From the NCBI GenBank assembly GCA_032718865.1, contig JALUTQ010000024.1, forward strand, positions 109,501-173,500: a stretch of 64,000 nucleotides of DNA, in the 5' to 3' direction. Of this stretch, positions 34,507 to 46,496 are shown piece by piece (the first letter of the stretch is position 1; each line of letters opens with the position of its first letter). A program made the translations under genes and the position numbers. Source of the stretch: Tilletia caries (taxonomy: Eukaryota > Basidiomycota > Exobasidiomycetes > Tilletiales > Tilletiaceae). The notes under the pieces were generated by a model. It made no database searches. It was given only the letters and a program-made list of their open reading frames with translations, and was not told where the DNA came from.

Positions 34507-36216
34507 GGAAAGGAAGACAGATGTGCGCGCAGCTCGGAAGATGCCAGCGTTTGCAGTTCTATCTCGCGTCCGGCGGGGGGGGCGAGGCGAATTCACAGCA
34601 GATCTGCTCGTGTCTGCGCGGAGAGATGGGTGTGCGACGCCTCGAAGCGTGGTGTTGCGCTGAGGTCATCCTGTCCGCATCTTCCAGGTGATCCACATCC
34701 ACGTTCTGACGCAGTTTACTCTCAGAACAGCATCGGAACGGCCCAAACTCCCTCCTCCTCGCCTCCGCCTTCCTCCTCGTCGGCCTGCTCTTCCTTTCCT
34801 TGCTACCCTCACTTTGTGGTTCTCTTTCCCAGAGTGAGTCACCAAGACAAACCTTTTGCAAAGCTATACGGGGATGCTCAGGACTGCGAGTGGCAAGACC
34901 TTGGACCGTTGGACGGCGCAGACCAAGCGAGCAAGCGAGCAAGCGCATACAACCAGGCCGGCATGCTGACACTCTTCCTTCCTCCTCATTTCTCCCCTCT
35001 CCATCCCCTTTGATCGCACCCTCGCCTTTCATTCCCTTCCTTCACTTAGTCCTCTCACCCACTTCCCCTCCCATTCAGTCTTCAAGGCATCTTCGGGACC
35101 GATCGGCTACTTCGACTTCATCCTGCGCTGGTCCACGTCGACATTCGAAACCGAGTGCGTCAAGCCTCAAGAGTGAGGGGAAGATGCGGTAGAAGAACGA
35201 AGCTTTGTGGACGTACTCGCTGATTCTTGGATGATTCTGCCTGGACCTTCCATATAGCGCCATCCCCCCAAGGCCGCCATCACCCGACACCTAAGCCGAC
35301 CTCCCGACCTCGTGCTCTTCCTTACACCCAAAGCGTCCTAAACGGCGTATCAGGTGTAGAAACCGGACGGTGCGGACGGCGTCTTGGGGATGTGGTACCA
35401 CCCTCCTGCTTTGCTGGGGGAAAGTGACTGCTCTGCGCGCTATGGTCTCATTGATCCACTCTCCCGCAGACTCTGCCTGATCAGCATCCGTCGGGTGTGA
35501 GGTGTCACCCGGCCGGGGGAATCCCCCCTGAATGCGGGGGAGGAGAGGCGCGAGACCCTTCGGGGGTGAGTACCATCTTCCTCCACTGAGCTCATCCAAT
35601 CCTGCCACTGTGTTGACTAACGTGATCTCTCTTTCTTAGCTGTCTCATCTCCCATGCTCTCCTCATCGACACCGACGCCGGCACCGTCCCTCTCTCGTTC
35701 TCTCTTCACTGTCTCCAACGCACGATGCCTCTTCGCCCTCATCGAGTCTGGATGTGTTCATGGAGTGTTACTCTGGCACGGAGATTCAGCGAGACGAGCC
35801 TGAGCTCGACGACGAGGTGCTCGCTGTCGGGAACGTCGAGCAAGAGGTGAGGTCGGGTCACCCACCCATAGAACATGTTCCGACGAGGCAATGGATGTTG
35901 CTGCTCCTGCTACGTAAATCCTTAGCCCCGTAGCCCAGAGCCCCCCTCCTCCGAGAGCAGCAAGTAACAGTTGCGTTGTGTCAAAGAAGGCTTTGATTTT
36001 GGATTTGGCAAGCGGATGTCTACGCGTAACAGGGAGAGTGAGGTTGCAAGATATGACAGCTTTTCTGCCTGAGAGGAGCGCCGAATGAGAGGTGGGTGGG
36101 GTGTTTAAAGATGAGTATATAGACTCGATGAGCCGCAGGACGAGCATGTAGGATGGAAGAGCCGATCCGAAGGTCCGTTGCACATATCGGAATGGGTACC
36201 GCGTGACAGACGCTGC
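34507..36216 (+). other. possible unrecognised spliced gene(s)
   Basis: No single open frame spans this 1.7 kb, but several pieces look like exons on the plus strand. 34726-34833 encodes a hydrophobic helix (LLLASAFLLVGLLFLSLLP) ending at a GTGAGT donor. 35079-35172 follows a CAG acceptor, reads FKASSGPIGYFDFILRWSTS and ends at GTGAGG. A textbook intron at 35566-35639 has GTGAGT, a TGACTAAC branch site and TTCTTAG. After it a frame reads SLDVFMECYSGTEIQRDEPE and ends at another GTGAGG near 35847. I cannot fix a start, a stop or a family. A small membrane protein gene is one option. Two genes are also possible. Confidence 0.3.
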
Positions 36217-37256
36217 CTAGAAGATGGCGTGCTTGACTCCTTGCCATGCTGCGCCTGCGCCGGCAAAGACAGCCCCAGAAATAGCCGCCTGACGAAGCCC
36301 AGCTGTGGGTCGAGGGTAAATGCATGCGGGATGGATGAGCCTGAGGTCCGCACAAGGTACAGTCAATATCAGCACAGGGAAAGAACACGTACCTGTGGAG
36401 CGGAAGATCATGCCGGTGAGACCAGCTGCACCGATACCGCTGAAGGGATCGGAAACTGAGCCGCGAGCGGTGCTGATCCCGAGTTCAGCGAGATTGTACA
36501 TGAGCGCTGTTGTAGCGTGCGCGCACGAGCGTAAGAGAAAGAGTTAATCAGTACGACAGAATGAGTCACAGATTACCAGACGGTGGTAATAGATGAGAGC
36601 AGAGACGCACCCAGACAGCCTCCATTGTTTCCGAGTGAGGTACCGCGCCGGGTGACGGCATTAAGGACCGTGTTCAGGCGAAGGCGGAAGGTGGGGCTTT
36701 CGACGCCGATGGGCCTGAAAAGACCCTCGCGCATGCCAATAAGACCACCGAAGCCCAGACCTGGGTGAAAGAAGCGCATACAGTCAGCTCCTTTTGTCCA
36801 CAATTCCACACTGACTGCGTCCCAAGACGCTTGCGCGGCGCGCGCGTGCTCACCTGAGAGGTATGCCGTTCCCGTACCATAGGTCAGCCCGTCGCCGAAT
36901 CCGCGGTTGGGGACGACGTTTCCCTGGACAGGCCCGGTCTGGTCGAAGAGATCGAGATATTCGATTTCGTTCTGGGTGAGGCTTGCGAGCGGGTTGATGT
37001 TGTTCGGGTTGAAGGCGGGCGTTGCGAGGAGCTGAGCCGCGGTGGGTGCGTACAGGGCTGGGTCGGATGCGATCTGCTGTGGCTGTGGTTGTTGCGGGTG
37101 TATTTGTTCCTGCTGCTGCTGCTGCTGTTGTGTATATGATGCTGGTGATGTTGTTGATGAGGAAGGGATGGCGTATGAGCTTGAGCTTGAGCTTGAGCTG
37201 CTGCTGTCGCTCCCGGCCGGCGCCGACGCGGAGGACGATGAGGAGAATGGCCACAT
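36217..37256 (-). CDS. TIM23: mitochondrial inner-membrane translocase subunit Tim23
   Basis: Predicted 250 aa in four exons: 36854-37256, 36611-36760, 36393-36506 and 36217-36302. Tim23 forms the channel of the presequence translocase. The N-terminal about 70 residues are Ser- and Gln-rich (a QQQQQQQEQ run) and vary between species; the intermembrane-space motif LTQNEIEYLDLFDQ follows. The four-helix Tim17/Tim23 domain then shows the hallmark YGTGTAYLSGLGFGGLIGM, LRLNTVLNAVTRRGTSLGNN, LMYNLAELGI and AAGLTGMIFRSTAG. It ends AWQGVKHAIF. The ATG at MWPF was chosen; upstream in-frame codons exist but look non-coding. One donor is GTGCGT. Confidence 0.94.
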
Positions 37257-38335
37257 GGGTTCGTACGGCGGGGACTGGGCGAGCGAGGCGAGGGGTGTAT
37301 GTGAATGTGAATGTGAATGTGGAAGTTGTCCTGCTCGACGATGGCTGCTCCAGAAGAAAGGCAGCTGACGATCGCGAAGACTGCGAATTCGAAGCCGGAG
37401 AAAATTGGGACGAAGGTCGGGTCGGCGTTTGGCATCAATCTGTTCTGACCCTGTTTCGGCGATTGGACTGAACACAGCCCACCCTTACACAGGGAACGAG
37501 GCGATCTGGCGAAACCTCATCTCATCTCGTCTGCGTGCGAGCTCAAGAGCCCGCCGTTTGCACCTTGCGTGCGTCGCTGCTGCGGGTGAGGCTCGTCGAT
37601 CAGCGGTCTCGCCCTCGCGACCAGCCTGCCTGTGCGTGTCGTCGAGACCAGGCGGCAGCGAGGATGTGTGATTCAAACGGCCTTTGATCGTCCGTCTTCG
37701 GATCGACCCGCTCGGCCTTCGATCAATTTCATTTCACGAACCACATCCTCTCACAGCAAGCAGCAGCGAGCAAAGTCAATCGAATGTCTATGGCGGGCTC
37801 CTCGTTCTCGACTCTCGTTCCCACGGTCCAAACTCAAGCAGCCTGTTCTCCTTTTCCCGTCGGTGCAACGACTTGATGACGTCGTCAAAAGCTTGGCTGT
37901 CAGCTGTCAGATGTCAGCTGTCACCCCGCTTCCCCCCGCTCTTCCCATAGCCTTTGCCAAATGGTCATCTCTCCGTCTTTGCATGGGCCCGTCATTGCGA
38001 GTGGGGCGGGACAATCATCTCGCCTGGTGGCTTTGACAGAGGCTTTGATGCTTGATGCACCGATGAGTCGCGGTGAAGCGCTGCGCTTCTGTCTGCGGGT
38101 CTTCCCGTCTGCGCCGGACAAGCTTTGCTGGCTGCTGCGGAGAGTGGAGACGGGATGCTTTGCGTGGGCTCATGCGCTCATGCCTTTCTGATCCTCATTT
38201 CTCCCGCACGCTTTGACAGAGATTCCCCTTATAAAGGGGCTCCCTTCTTCCGCTTCTCTCTTCCCCTCGTCTGCCTGCAGCGTTCCGTTTCCTCTCATCT
38301 GGTTTGAACTTCCTCACAGCCCCACCCAAGAAAAG
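37257..38335. other. divergent intergenic region, TIM23 / DUF2235 paralog E
   Basis: About 1.1 kb. The TIM23-proximal part has a TGAATG-type repeat (about 37301-37320). The E-proximal part has a TATA box. No gene seen. Confidence 0.45.
38230..38236 (+). promoter_or_regulatory. TATA box of DUF2235 paralog E
   Basis: TATAAAG sits inside the near-symmetric CCCCTTATAAAGGGG, 106 bases before the start codon, followed by a CT-rich leader. Confidence 0.6.
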
Positions 38336-40147
38336 ATGTCGACCCAACGCAAGAAGATCGTGCTCGCCCTCGACGGCACCTGGCTCAGTCGCTCCGAAGC
38401 CGTCATCAAGGGCGTCCGCATCGCCACCGGCATAGAGTACCACAGCAATATTGCTCTCATGGCCCAGGCTCTCAAGCCTCACGACCAAGATGGAGTACCC
38501 CAGGTCGTCTACTACCAGCCTGGAGTTGGCACCACCGTCGGCTTGGTTGCCAATGTGATCGCAGGTGAGCACGCATTTCATTCCCGCAACGATTCTCAAG
38601 TCCTGCGAAAGTACTGATCTCCCTCTGTCTGAATAGGCGCGACTGGCAACGGCCTGCTCGACAACATGATAGCCGCGTATGGATTCCTTGTCGACAACTA
38701 CGCGGAAGGCGATGATATCTACCTGTTCGGCTTCTCCCGCGGCGCATACACCGCCCGCGCTCTCTCCGGCTTCATCTCCTACGCCGGCATCATCAAGAAA
38801 TCCCAGATGGGCTTTCTGAACCCCATCATTGCGGCATACACCCGTCGCTCATCCCGCCACCCAGGCTCCGTCCGCCTCAGTGCCGAGGTTTTCCACAAGT
38901 ACACGGGCCTCTGGCCAGGGCTCGAGGCCATCGAGCGCGAGAAGGACTTCGTCCTCCGCTCCACGTCCTTCCCACGCCCCGAAGACGAACTTCGTAACCA
39001 CTGGACGATTCCCAGTGACCAAGGACGGGTGCACCCTCCGCCTATCAAGGTCATAGGTGTCTTTGACACCGTCGGGTCCTTGGGCATTCCCGGCGCCTTT
39101 GACCTGCCCATCATCCGCCAGCAATTCGAGTTCTTCGACACTGCTCTGAGTGGTAACGTGCAGTGTGCCTACCAGGCCCTTGCCCTCAACGAGAACCGCG
39201 CCGACTTCCGTCCCACGCTCTGGAGCGTGCGGGCAGACGATAAGCAGCCTCATCAAGTCGTCAAGCAGTGCTGGTTCAAAGGCTCCCACCCAGACGTCGG
39301 CGGAGGCTTTTACGAACATGGTCTTTCCGACATCACACTGGCCTGGATGGTCGCTCAGATGATGGACCACCCGGACGGCCCTCAGTTGCTGTTCAACCTT
39401 AACTTCATCAAGCAAACCCAGGACCGCACCCGCATGTGGGGATCCCAACCCGCTCACCCCACTCGTCTGCCGTTCATGTTCCGCTACGAGCGTCAGGTGC
39501 TCGCCACTCCGCCGCCCGAGGAACGCTCCGAGAAGGAGAGCGCCGTCGCGCCGCCTGCCAAGCTGACCTCCAGCGGCCGCTACGACGACGACGTCGACGG
39601 CGTCCGCCTCCAGACCTTCGAGCCCACCTCCGAGTCACTCCACTACTCCGTCACGCTCGGGCACGACGTCCGGCCGGAGACCTCGGAGGAATTCCACTCG
39701 CTCCGCATGCGCAACCCCGCGAAGCTGCGCAAGATGTGGCAGCAGGCCCAGAATGAGGAGACGCTCTTGCCGACGGAGCGCGAGCTGCTCTGGACGGAGA
39801 CGCAGGCGAAGCTGCAGCCGCTCAGTGTCGCGTACGGGGCTCTGTACGGCCTGGTCTCGCCCGCGATGTCGACCCGCTTCCAGGCGCTCGTCGAGCTCTT
39901 CGGAGGCCTGTACACGATCGCGATGATCCTGCTCTCGTACGTGACCTACGTCCCCGCGCGCTTCCTCTCGCTGCTCTTCTCGGCCTCGCTGAGCACGGAG
40001 AATTTGGTTGGGGTGCCGCCGAAGGACCCGCAGGGGGAGCTGATTCGGGCGTGGGGGATCGTGCTGATGGCTGCGCAGGGCATCCAGAGCCCGACTACTC
40101 GGGCGGTCGACTTGTCGGTTGAGCCCATCTTGCTTGCTCAGAAGTGA
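38336..40147 (+). CDS. DUF2235 alpha/beta-hydrolase, paralog E
   Basis: Predicted 579 aa in two exons: 38336-38564 and 38637-40147. It is the plus-strand member closest to A-D: one intron at the identical position and phase, and intron sequence (GTGAGCACGCATTTCATTCC) shared with A and B. Motifs IVLALDGTWLSR, GFSRGAYTARALSG, GVFDTVGSLGIPG and GSHPDVGGG are present. It shares the stretch MDHPDGPQLLFNLNFIKQTQ with paralog A alone. Codon use in its last third is more GC-rich at third positions than in A-D. It ends EPILLAQK. The C-terminal hydrophobic segment is LYTIAMILLSYVTYVPA. Substrate unknown. Confidence 0.9.
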
Positions 40148-40940
40148 TCCTCTGATCTCTCTCTCTCGTGCTTCCTGATCCTCTCTTTCAAAAGGCGACG
40201 GGGCCCCATCTCTGGGCCTGTGGGCCAACTTCATTCAGCATTCCTTGTCTCTTTGTCTCTCCTCTCTTCGTCGCTGCTGTTGTTCTCGCTGGTGCTGTCC
40301 CTCATTCGCTTTGTAGCATACCCGTTCCTTGTACCTCACGTTTGCAATGTCACATTTTCCTTGTTCTCCACATCTCTCCACACCCGCTTGCCACTTCCAT
40401 CAGGCGCGTCCATCCGGTATCAGGGTCAACGCGAGCTCGTCCACGGACCGCGTTTCAAGGATGTACTCACTGACTGGGTCCATCACTCCATCTGCCGAGA
40501 CCGCTGAATGCTCTCTTGCCTTGCTTTGACGTTGACGGCTTCCCTCAAGCTTTCGTGGAGACCGCCTCTCAACTTGCGCATCGCGCCAAGCCCCTGGAGG
40601 CGAAGTATAGTGCTCTGCAGCGTGCTAAGCGCCCGCAACAATAGGCTGCTCCGCAAAGCTGGGTCTCGTGGGCGGTGGGGAGGGCATCCACGAAATCGCC
40701 TTGCTGCGGAATGACGAGCACGGTCGGAACTGGGAGCGGCGAAGCGAAGCAGGCCCACCGGGCACGGATGCGTATATAACTGACCCTTCCCTCCCTTTCC
40801 TCCTTCCCGCCTCCGCCCTCCCTGCCTTTCCTATACCCTTATCGAAGCAGCTGCCCTTCGATATCCTGCTTTCCCCCTTTGCTCTTTCTCGCAGATCACA
40901 GGTATCTTTATTATCATAACCTCTCATAGGAACGCAGACG
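40148..40940. other. intergenic region, paralogs E to F
   Basis: Pyrimidine-rich 3' sequence after E, then the promoter of F with a TATA box at 40773. No gene seen. Confidence 0.45.
40773..40779 (+). promoter_or_regulatory. TATA box of DUF2235 paralog F
   Basis: TATATAA lies 168 bases before the start codon of F and is followed by a CT-rich stretch. Confidence 0.55.
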
Positions 40941-42987
40941 ATGCCCCATCAAAAGAAGAAGCTTGTCCTCCTCCTCGACGGAAGCTGGTTCTCCCGCACC
41001 CAAGCTCTGGTCCGAGGCCTCCAGTCTCGCCTGGAGACTCAGTACCTAGGAAACGTGAGTTGTTTTCCTCTTTCGATTGCCCCTCCATCAGGAGTATACA
41101 CTGTGCTGAGCTGATACATGGGCCAGGCCTCGCTTTCCAGGTTGCGCTGCTTGCCCAGGCGATCAAGATGGAGGATGCGGACGGAATCCCGCAGATCACC
41201 TTCTACCAGAACGGAGTCGGGACTTCGACCGGCTTCCTCACGAACATCATCTCGGGTACGTTCCGAAATGTGCATACACCCATCTTGCATGAGCTCAGTA
41301 TCTTGAATGTCCATACGCAGGCGCCACCGGGATAGGCCTCTCTGAAAATCTCATCGAAGCGTACTCCTTCATTGTGGATAACTACCGAGCCGGAGACGAG
41401 ATCTTTCTCTTTGGCTTCTCCCGTGGGGCCTACACCGCAGTGAGCACTTCCTAGCTCAAATCTCTTCATAGATTTCTCCTACTGACCCGGGCCCAATCAG
41501 CGAGCACTCTCAGGCTTCATTCTATGGGCAGGTATCATGTCCAAGGCCCAACTCGCCTTCATCCGCCCCATCTACCAGGCCTACTGTCGTCGATCTCCCT
41601 CCAAGCCCGAGGAGACGGACTGGGCGGCTCGGGTGCTGTTCTACTTCACGGGAACGTGGCCCAGTGAAGAATCGACGCGTGTGGAGGGGCAGGAGATCGA
41701 CAAGCGGAAGCAGAGCTGTGTGCGAGATCCGGAGCGACTCGAGGCGCAGCGGAGTGGGCCCCAGGTGGAGCCTCCCCAAATCAAGTTCATCGGAGTGATG
41801 GACACAGTCGGAGCCCTAGGCGTTCCTGGACAGTTTGGGACGCCCTGGGCGCGTCGGCAGTTTGAATTCTGTGAGTATTCCATTGGCAGGTTCGGGCCCA
41901 CTAGCATTCGGTTTAAGCGCTGATCCACGCTCGGAGGATGGGGACGACACAGTCGATACGGGACTCAGCAGCAACATCAAGAATGCATACCAGGCATTGG
42001 CATTGAGCGAGAATCGGAAAGATTTCGCGTGAGTCTGGGGACCGCTTATGCCTTGACCGCTTGATCATTCAATCCATATCTCTCCCTTCCTCCGCCAGGC
42101 CTACGCTTTGGGATAACTTCGACCCCTCGATCGGGAACCGCATGAAACAGGTCTGGCATATCGGCAGTCACGGTGATGTAGGTGGCGGACACCCTCATCA
42201 TGGTCTTTCGGATATCGTGTTGGCGAGCCTCTGCGCCCAGCTGACCGACCATCCCGAAGGCGCTCTGCTTGCTCTCGACCTGGAGCACATCAAGGCCGTT
42301 CAAGATCGAACAGAAGCATGGGCTCAGCAGGAGCCGTACCGCAGTCGGTCTTGGTTTATGGGTCGCGAGGCGCGACAGGTCTGCAGGAACGTGAAGCCTC
42401 AAGCGGGGACGGCCACGACTGGCGAGAACGCGACCAATGGGTCCGGAGGTTCAGAAGGGCCGAACTGGGCTAACGAAGTACCGCAGGGTCCCAACCGCGA
42501 GATGCTGCACCACAGCGTCGTGGTATGCGGACGGTACGACATTGCCCACTCCGAAGAGTTCAAAACTCTCCGCGCTGCCAACCCCGAACTGCTTCGCTCG
42601 CTCTGGGACCGAGCCGCGGACGAGGCGACGCTGCTCCCGACAGAGCGCTACCTGCTATGGGGCGCGCCCGAACCGCTGCGCCCACCTCCTCTCTCGGACT
42701 CCACATGGGCTCGAGCACCCGCTCATCTCTCGCCGGACGGGGTGAAGCGGTACCTGGCCTTCAAAGACGCGGTGATGTACTTCAAGGACGGTGTCGGGGT
42801 CGGGGTCCAAGTGGTCACCTGGCCATTGGTCGTGGTGCTGAACACGATTGTCTCCCGCTCAACGAGCACGGAGAACCTGTCCGGGAAGCCGCCCTCAAAG
42901 CCTGCCAGAGAGGCGTTGAAGTTCTTCAAGAAGGGTGCGGACAAGTTGAAGGAGGCAATCACGGGTCGTTGGGCCAAGGAGCCGTGA
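40941..42987 (+). CDS. DUF2235 alpha/beta-hydrolase, paralog F
   Basis: Predicted 560 aa in six exons: 40941-41054, 41141-41255, 41321-41439, 41501-41870, 41953-42028 and 42099-42987. It is a divergent family member: LVLLLDGSWFSR, GFSRGAYTARALSGF (split by an intron after TA), GVMDTVGALGVPG and GSHGDVGGG. Exons 1 plus 2 total 229 nt, exactly the length of exon 1 in A, B, D and E, so F has an extra intron inside that region. Four of its five introns are absent from A-E. It carries a Gly/Thr/Asn-rich linker near residue 370. A Lys-rich tail follows a hydrophobic segment (VQVVTWPLVVVLNTIV). Candidate triad residues are all kept. Substrate unknown. Confidence 0.88.
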
Positions 42988-43840
42988 GGCGGGAGGGATC
43001 ATGTCGACACCCGACTTTGAGCGTTTCCATGCCTCCGAATCTCCCTCAAGATGTTGCAACACTGCGACGGCCCCTTCGCTCACGACAACGACCCTACAAA
43101 CAACATCGATGTACCGCGTCGATGCAGAGGGTGCGATATGGCACCTCGATACCCAGGTCATTCATCGACAGCGGGCGACATCAAAGCTTCGAAACACGCT
43201 CGCGCATACATACCAGGTCTCGGAAACGTGGGGAACACGTTCTTCACCTCAAGCACATTTATATATCACTTTAAGACGGCGGACCCTTTACACATATGCA
43301 CGGGCCTGCTTCTTGAACCCCTCAACCAACCAACAGCCGAACTTGGTATGCATTCTTCTTCTTCTTCTTCTCCTCGCTGCGCTCAAGGATGGAAACGATG
43401 AACGGGTCAGATGGTCAGCGTTCAGACCTGCCAAGCGCGCATGAGGCATGATCCCTCTCGGTAAAGCGTCTCATAGTCGTCAAGAACACACTGCGAGTTG
43501 CGACCCAGAACGTTCAAGGATCGCTCGCTCCCTGTCTCAGAATGCCTGCCACATCGGGTGGGTCAAGGCTAGTCGCTAGACCTTCTTCAAATGAAGAACC
43601 TCACTTGACCGACAGGCTACATACGAGATTCTTTTTCCTCGAAGCTGCGCTGCCGTGATGGACTGACCCCTCATGATCAAGGAGCAGAGGGTAGCGTGTG
43701 CGATCCGTGGACGCTGGCTATAAATGATGGCTGAACCTTCGTCCTTTCTCCCCATGCTCTGTGATCCCCCTTCTCCAGCTTGAACCTCTCCTACTCGTTG
43801 CTCCAAGCCCACATCTCAGCACAGATATCCGGAAACGACA
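42988..43840. other. intergenic region, paralogs F to G
   Basis: 853 bases with a TTCTTC run near 43350 and a TATA box upstream of G. No convincing gene. Confidence 0.45.
43719..43725 (+). promoter_or_regulatory. TATA box of DUF2235 paralog G
   Basis: TATAAAT lies 122 bases before the start codon of G. Confidence 0.55.
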
Positions 43841-45721
43841 ATGCATCAGAAGAAGAAGCTCGTTCTCCTCCTCGACGGTACCTGGAGCAGTCGAACGGGC
43901 GCTCTCATCCAGTGGATCAAGCCGCGGGCATCTGATGACAAACTGACTAATGTGAGTGCAGGATTCCCTGCCCTCGGCATATATCGAAGCGTAGCTCTGA
44001 CTGAGTCCACAACTTGTGACGCAGGTTGCACTACTGGGTCAGGCAATCAAGACCGTGGATGCCAAAGGAACACCTCAGATCAGCTTTTATCAGGACGGAG
44101 TCGGTACCTCAGATGGACTGTTGGCGAACATCATTGCGGGTGGGTAATCTCAGAAACACTGCCTTCCTACGTCTGCGGCCCCTAACTCTTCCATCTTCGA
44201 AATCCAGGCGCTACGGGGGTTGGTCTGGCTGACAATCTCATCGAGGCATACTCGTTCCTCGTCGATAATTACAACGACGGCGACGAAATCTTTCTCGTGG
44301 GCTTCTCCCGCGGCGCGTACACCGCCCGCGCTCTCTCCGGCTTCATCGTATGGGCAGGCATCATGGAGAAGGCCCAACTTGCACACATCCAAGCAATCTA
44401 CAAGGCTTACCGCCAGCGCTCACCCTCCAACCCAGAGCAGACGGACATGGCTGCGCAGGTCTTCTGGCGCTACACGGGAAAGTGGCCGAGTGAGCAGTCG
44501 TCCCGGGTCGAGAATCTGGTGATGCAGCAACACGCTGCAGCTGCGAAGACTACTCCGGCCCAGGGGGCTGCTTGGAAATCCAAGTTCAGCAGCTTGTTCG
44601 GCGGCAAGGGTCGCGGTCAGGACTCTTCTCACGTGAGCGGGTCAAGTCGCGCGTCGGAGAACCTGGGAACGACGGTGGAGGTGGAAATCGAGGGCGACGT
44701 GGAACGGACGGAGCGCGGGCCGCGCGTCGAGCCGCCGAAGATCCGGTTCATCGGCGTCATGGACACAATAGGGGCCCTCGGGGTGCCTGGTAGCTATGGA
44801 TCACGCTGGTGGCGACAATTTTACGAGTTCTGTGAGTCTTCGTTCTGATCCGTCTACGATTGGGCTCGCTTGATGCCGATGACTGAACACTGTTGGTTTT
44901 GATGGGCCCTTTGTTCCCTATCAGTCGACACGGGGTTGAGCACCAACGTCCAGACCGCATGGCAGGCTCTAGCGCTCGAGGAAGAGCGTTCTGACTTCAG
45001 GTACGTGTGTGCTTTCATGAGATCTGTGAGGAGGTTTCTGACATGCTCGTCCTTTCTTTTCGACAGGCCCACGCTTTGGTACCACTTCGAGCCCCGAAGT
45101 GGCCAGGAGCTGACCGAATGCTACTACCAAGGAAGCCATGCAGATGTCGGTGGTTCCTTAACTCCTCATGGCCTCTCCGATATCGTCCTGGCCTCCCTGT
45201 GCGCCCAGCTGACCGACCACGCAGATGGACCACTGCTCGCTCTGGATCTCGAGCACGTCAAGAAGACGCAAGACAGAAGCGCGGCGTGGGCTAAGCAGGC
45301 GCCTCAGAAGAGTCGATGGTTCTTCGAGTTTCGCAAGACTCGGCAGGTGTGCGACATGCTGAAAGCGGACGGGACGGGAGAGAATGGCTACGTCGGCCAG
45401 AGCTATTCCAAGGAGCCACAGTGGGCCGACGAGATCCCCTACGGTCCAAACCGGGAGATGCTCCATCACAGCGTCGTGACGGGCGGCCGAATCGACCCGG
45501 CCAAGGCACCTCAGTTCCAGCTCCTGCGTGAGCGCGATCCGGAGCGACTCCGGAAGATGTGGGCCAGCGCGGCGGACGAGTCCAGTCTCTTGCCCACGGA
45601 ACGCTATCTGCGGTGGCACAACGCGGACGTGAAGCAACCGATCCCAAAGGTCGTGGTTACTTCAGAGACTCACGAGGCTGGAGCTCAAGAGGAGAAGGTC
45701 GCAACAGCATCCAAGCCTTGA
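43841..45721 (+). CDS. DUF2235 alpha/beta-hydrolase, paralog G
   Basis: Predicted 526 aa in five exons: 43841-43951, 44025-44139, 44208-44831, 44925-45000 and 45067-45721. Closest to F: LVLLLDGTWSSR, VGFSRGAYTARALSG, GVMDTIGALGVPG and GSHADVGGS. It lacks the intron that F has inside the nucleophile-elbow region but shares F's other intron positions. It has an insert of about 50 residues rich in Ser/Lys/Gly (KFSSLFGGKGRGQDSSHVSG) before ERGPRVEPPK. The hydrophobic C-terminal segment found in the other six copies is missing; the chain ends in a short charged tail. It may therefore be soluble rather than membrane-associated. Confidence 0.87.
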
Positions 45722-45928
45722 GCTCCGGGTGCACTCACATCCAGGTTGCACCTTGTCATTGACCTTCTTCAAGTATTCTTATACCCACCAACATGCTGCT
45801 CCTTCCATCCTCACCGGAACGGAGCAGGAACACTTTCTGTATCTCATCAGGGTCCAGTTGTTGAACATACGCTTGGTTTATTTGAAACATTCTGCCGCGG
45901 CTGCGGAGTTCCGATTCTTCCGGAGGAG
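45722..45928. other. 3' flank of paralog G, open frame up to the transposon
   Basis: A frame open from about 45746 reads ...HTLGLFETFCRGCGVPILPEELVR and runs into the Mutator-like element. A second frame is open too, so coding status is uncertain. Confidence 0.35.
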
Positions 45929-45937
45929 CTCGTCCGG
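45929..45937. repeat. 9-bp target site duplication, left
   Basis: CTCGTCCGG, repeated exactly at 48209-48217 on the other side of the element. Confidence 0.85.
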
Positions 45938-45987
45938 GAGGTATACCACAGGATGACACATGACACACCTGACCTCCGAATACCACA

Positions 45988-46496
45988 GGACGGCCTTATT
46001 TCCCCGAATCCTGAGCGGTGATTCGGCGATTAACAGTGCCAATCCCTGGTACACGTGACCCCACTTCCAGCTCGGCGCGGGGGGCAAAGCCCCCCCGGAA
46101 CCCCCCCAACCAAAAGGACAGTCTTGTCCGTCTCCATTGCAATCATGTCTAATCCTGCCCGCTACGCGCTAACTCTAACCCGCAAAAAAAATGGTGACTG
46201 TTATCCTAACTTAGCGACCAAGTCGAAAAAAGAAGAAAAAAGGGAAAAAAGAATGATCGAAATGGGAATCTAACCACAGACTTGATCAATAGCAAGCTGC
46301 ATCACTAACCGCTGAACTATGAGGGAAAGTTGATGTCGGTCTCAATTTATTGCAATATATAAATACCCTCAACGTGAGCGTGCTAAAGATAGTAGTCAAA
46401 TCGCGCCCGAGGGCGCCCCGATCGCGCTTAATCGCCGAACCTCCGGTTCGGGGCGGCTTGTCGCCGCCTTGTCGCTTCGGGGAAACAAGGCCCTCC
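45988..46496. mobile_element. 509-bp MITE inserted in the left terminal repeat
   Basis: Ends are imperfect inverted repeats (GGACGGCCTTATTTCCCCGAA against GGAGGGCCTTGTTTCCCCGAA), with a further inverted TTCGGCGATTAA just inside. AATACCACA is duplicated on both sides (45979-45987 and 46497-46505). The right terminal repeat of the host element shows the uninterrupted site at about 48162-48170. A target duplication of 8-9 bp fits the hAT or Mutator class. It contains short G- and C-runs able to form hairpins and codes for nothing. Confidence 0.75.

Noticed and set aside
37257..37475. Upstream in-frame extension of TIM23
   Set aside because: The added residues are His/Ser/Arg-rich and unlike any Tim23; the ATG at MWPF gives the usual length.
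46255..46325. tRNA-like stretch on the minus strand inside the 509-bp MITE
   Set aside because: A TAGTTCAGCGGTTAG and a GGTTAGATTCC resemble A and B boxes, but the acceptor, D and T stems do not pair. At most a tRNA-derived relic.
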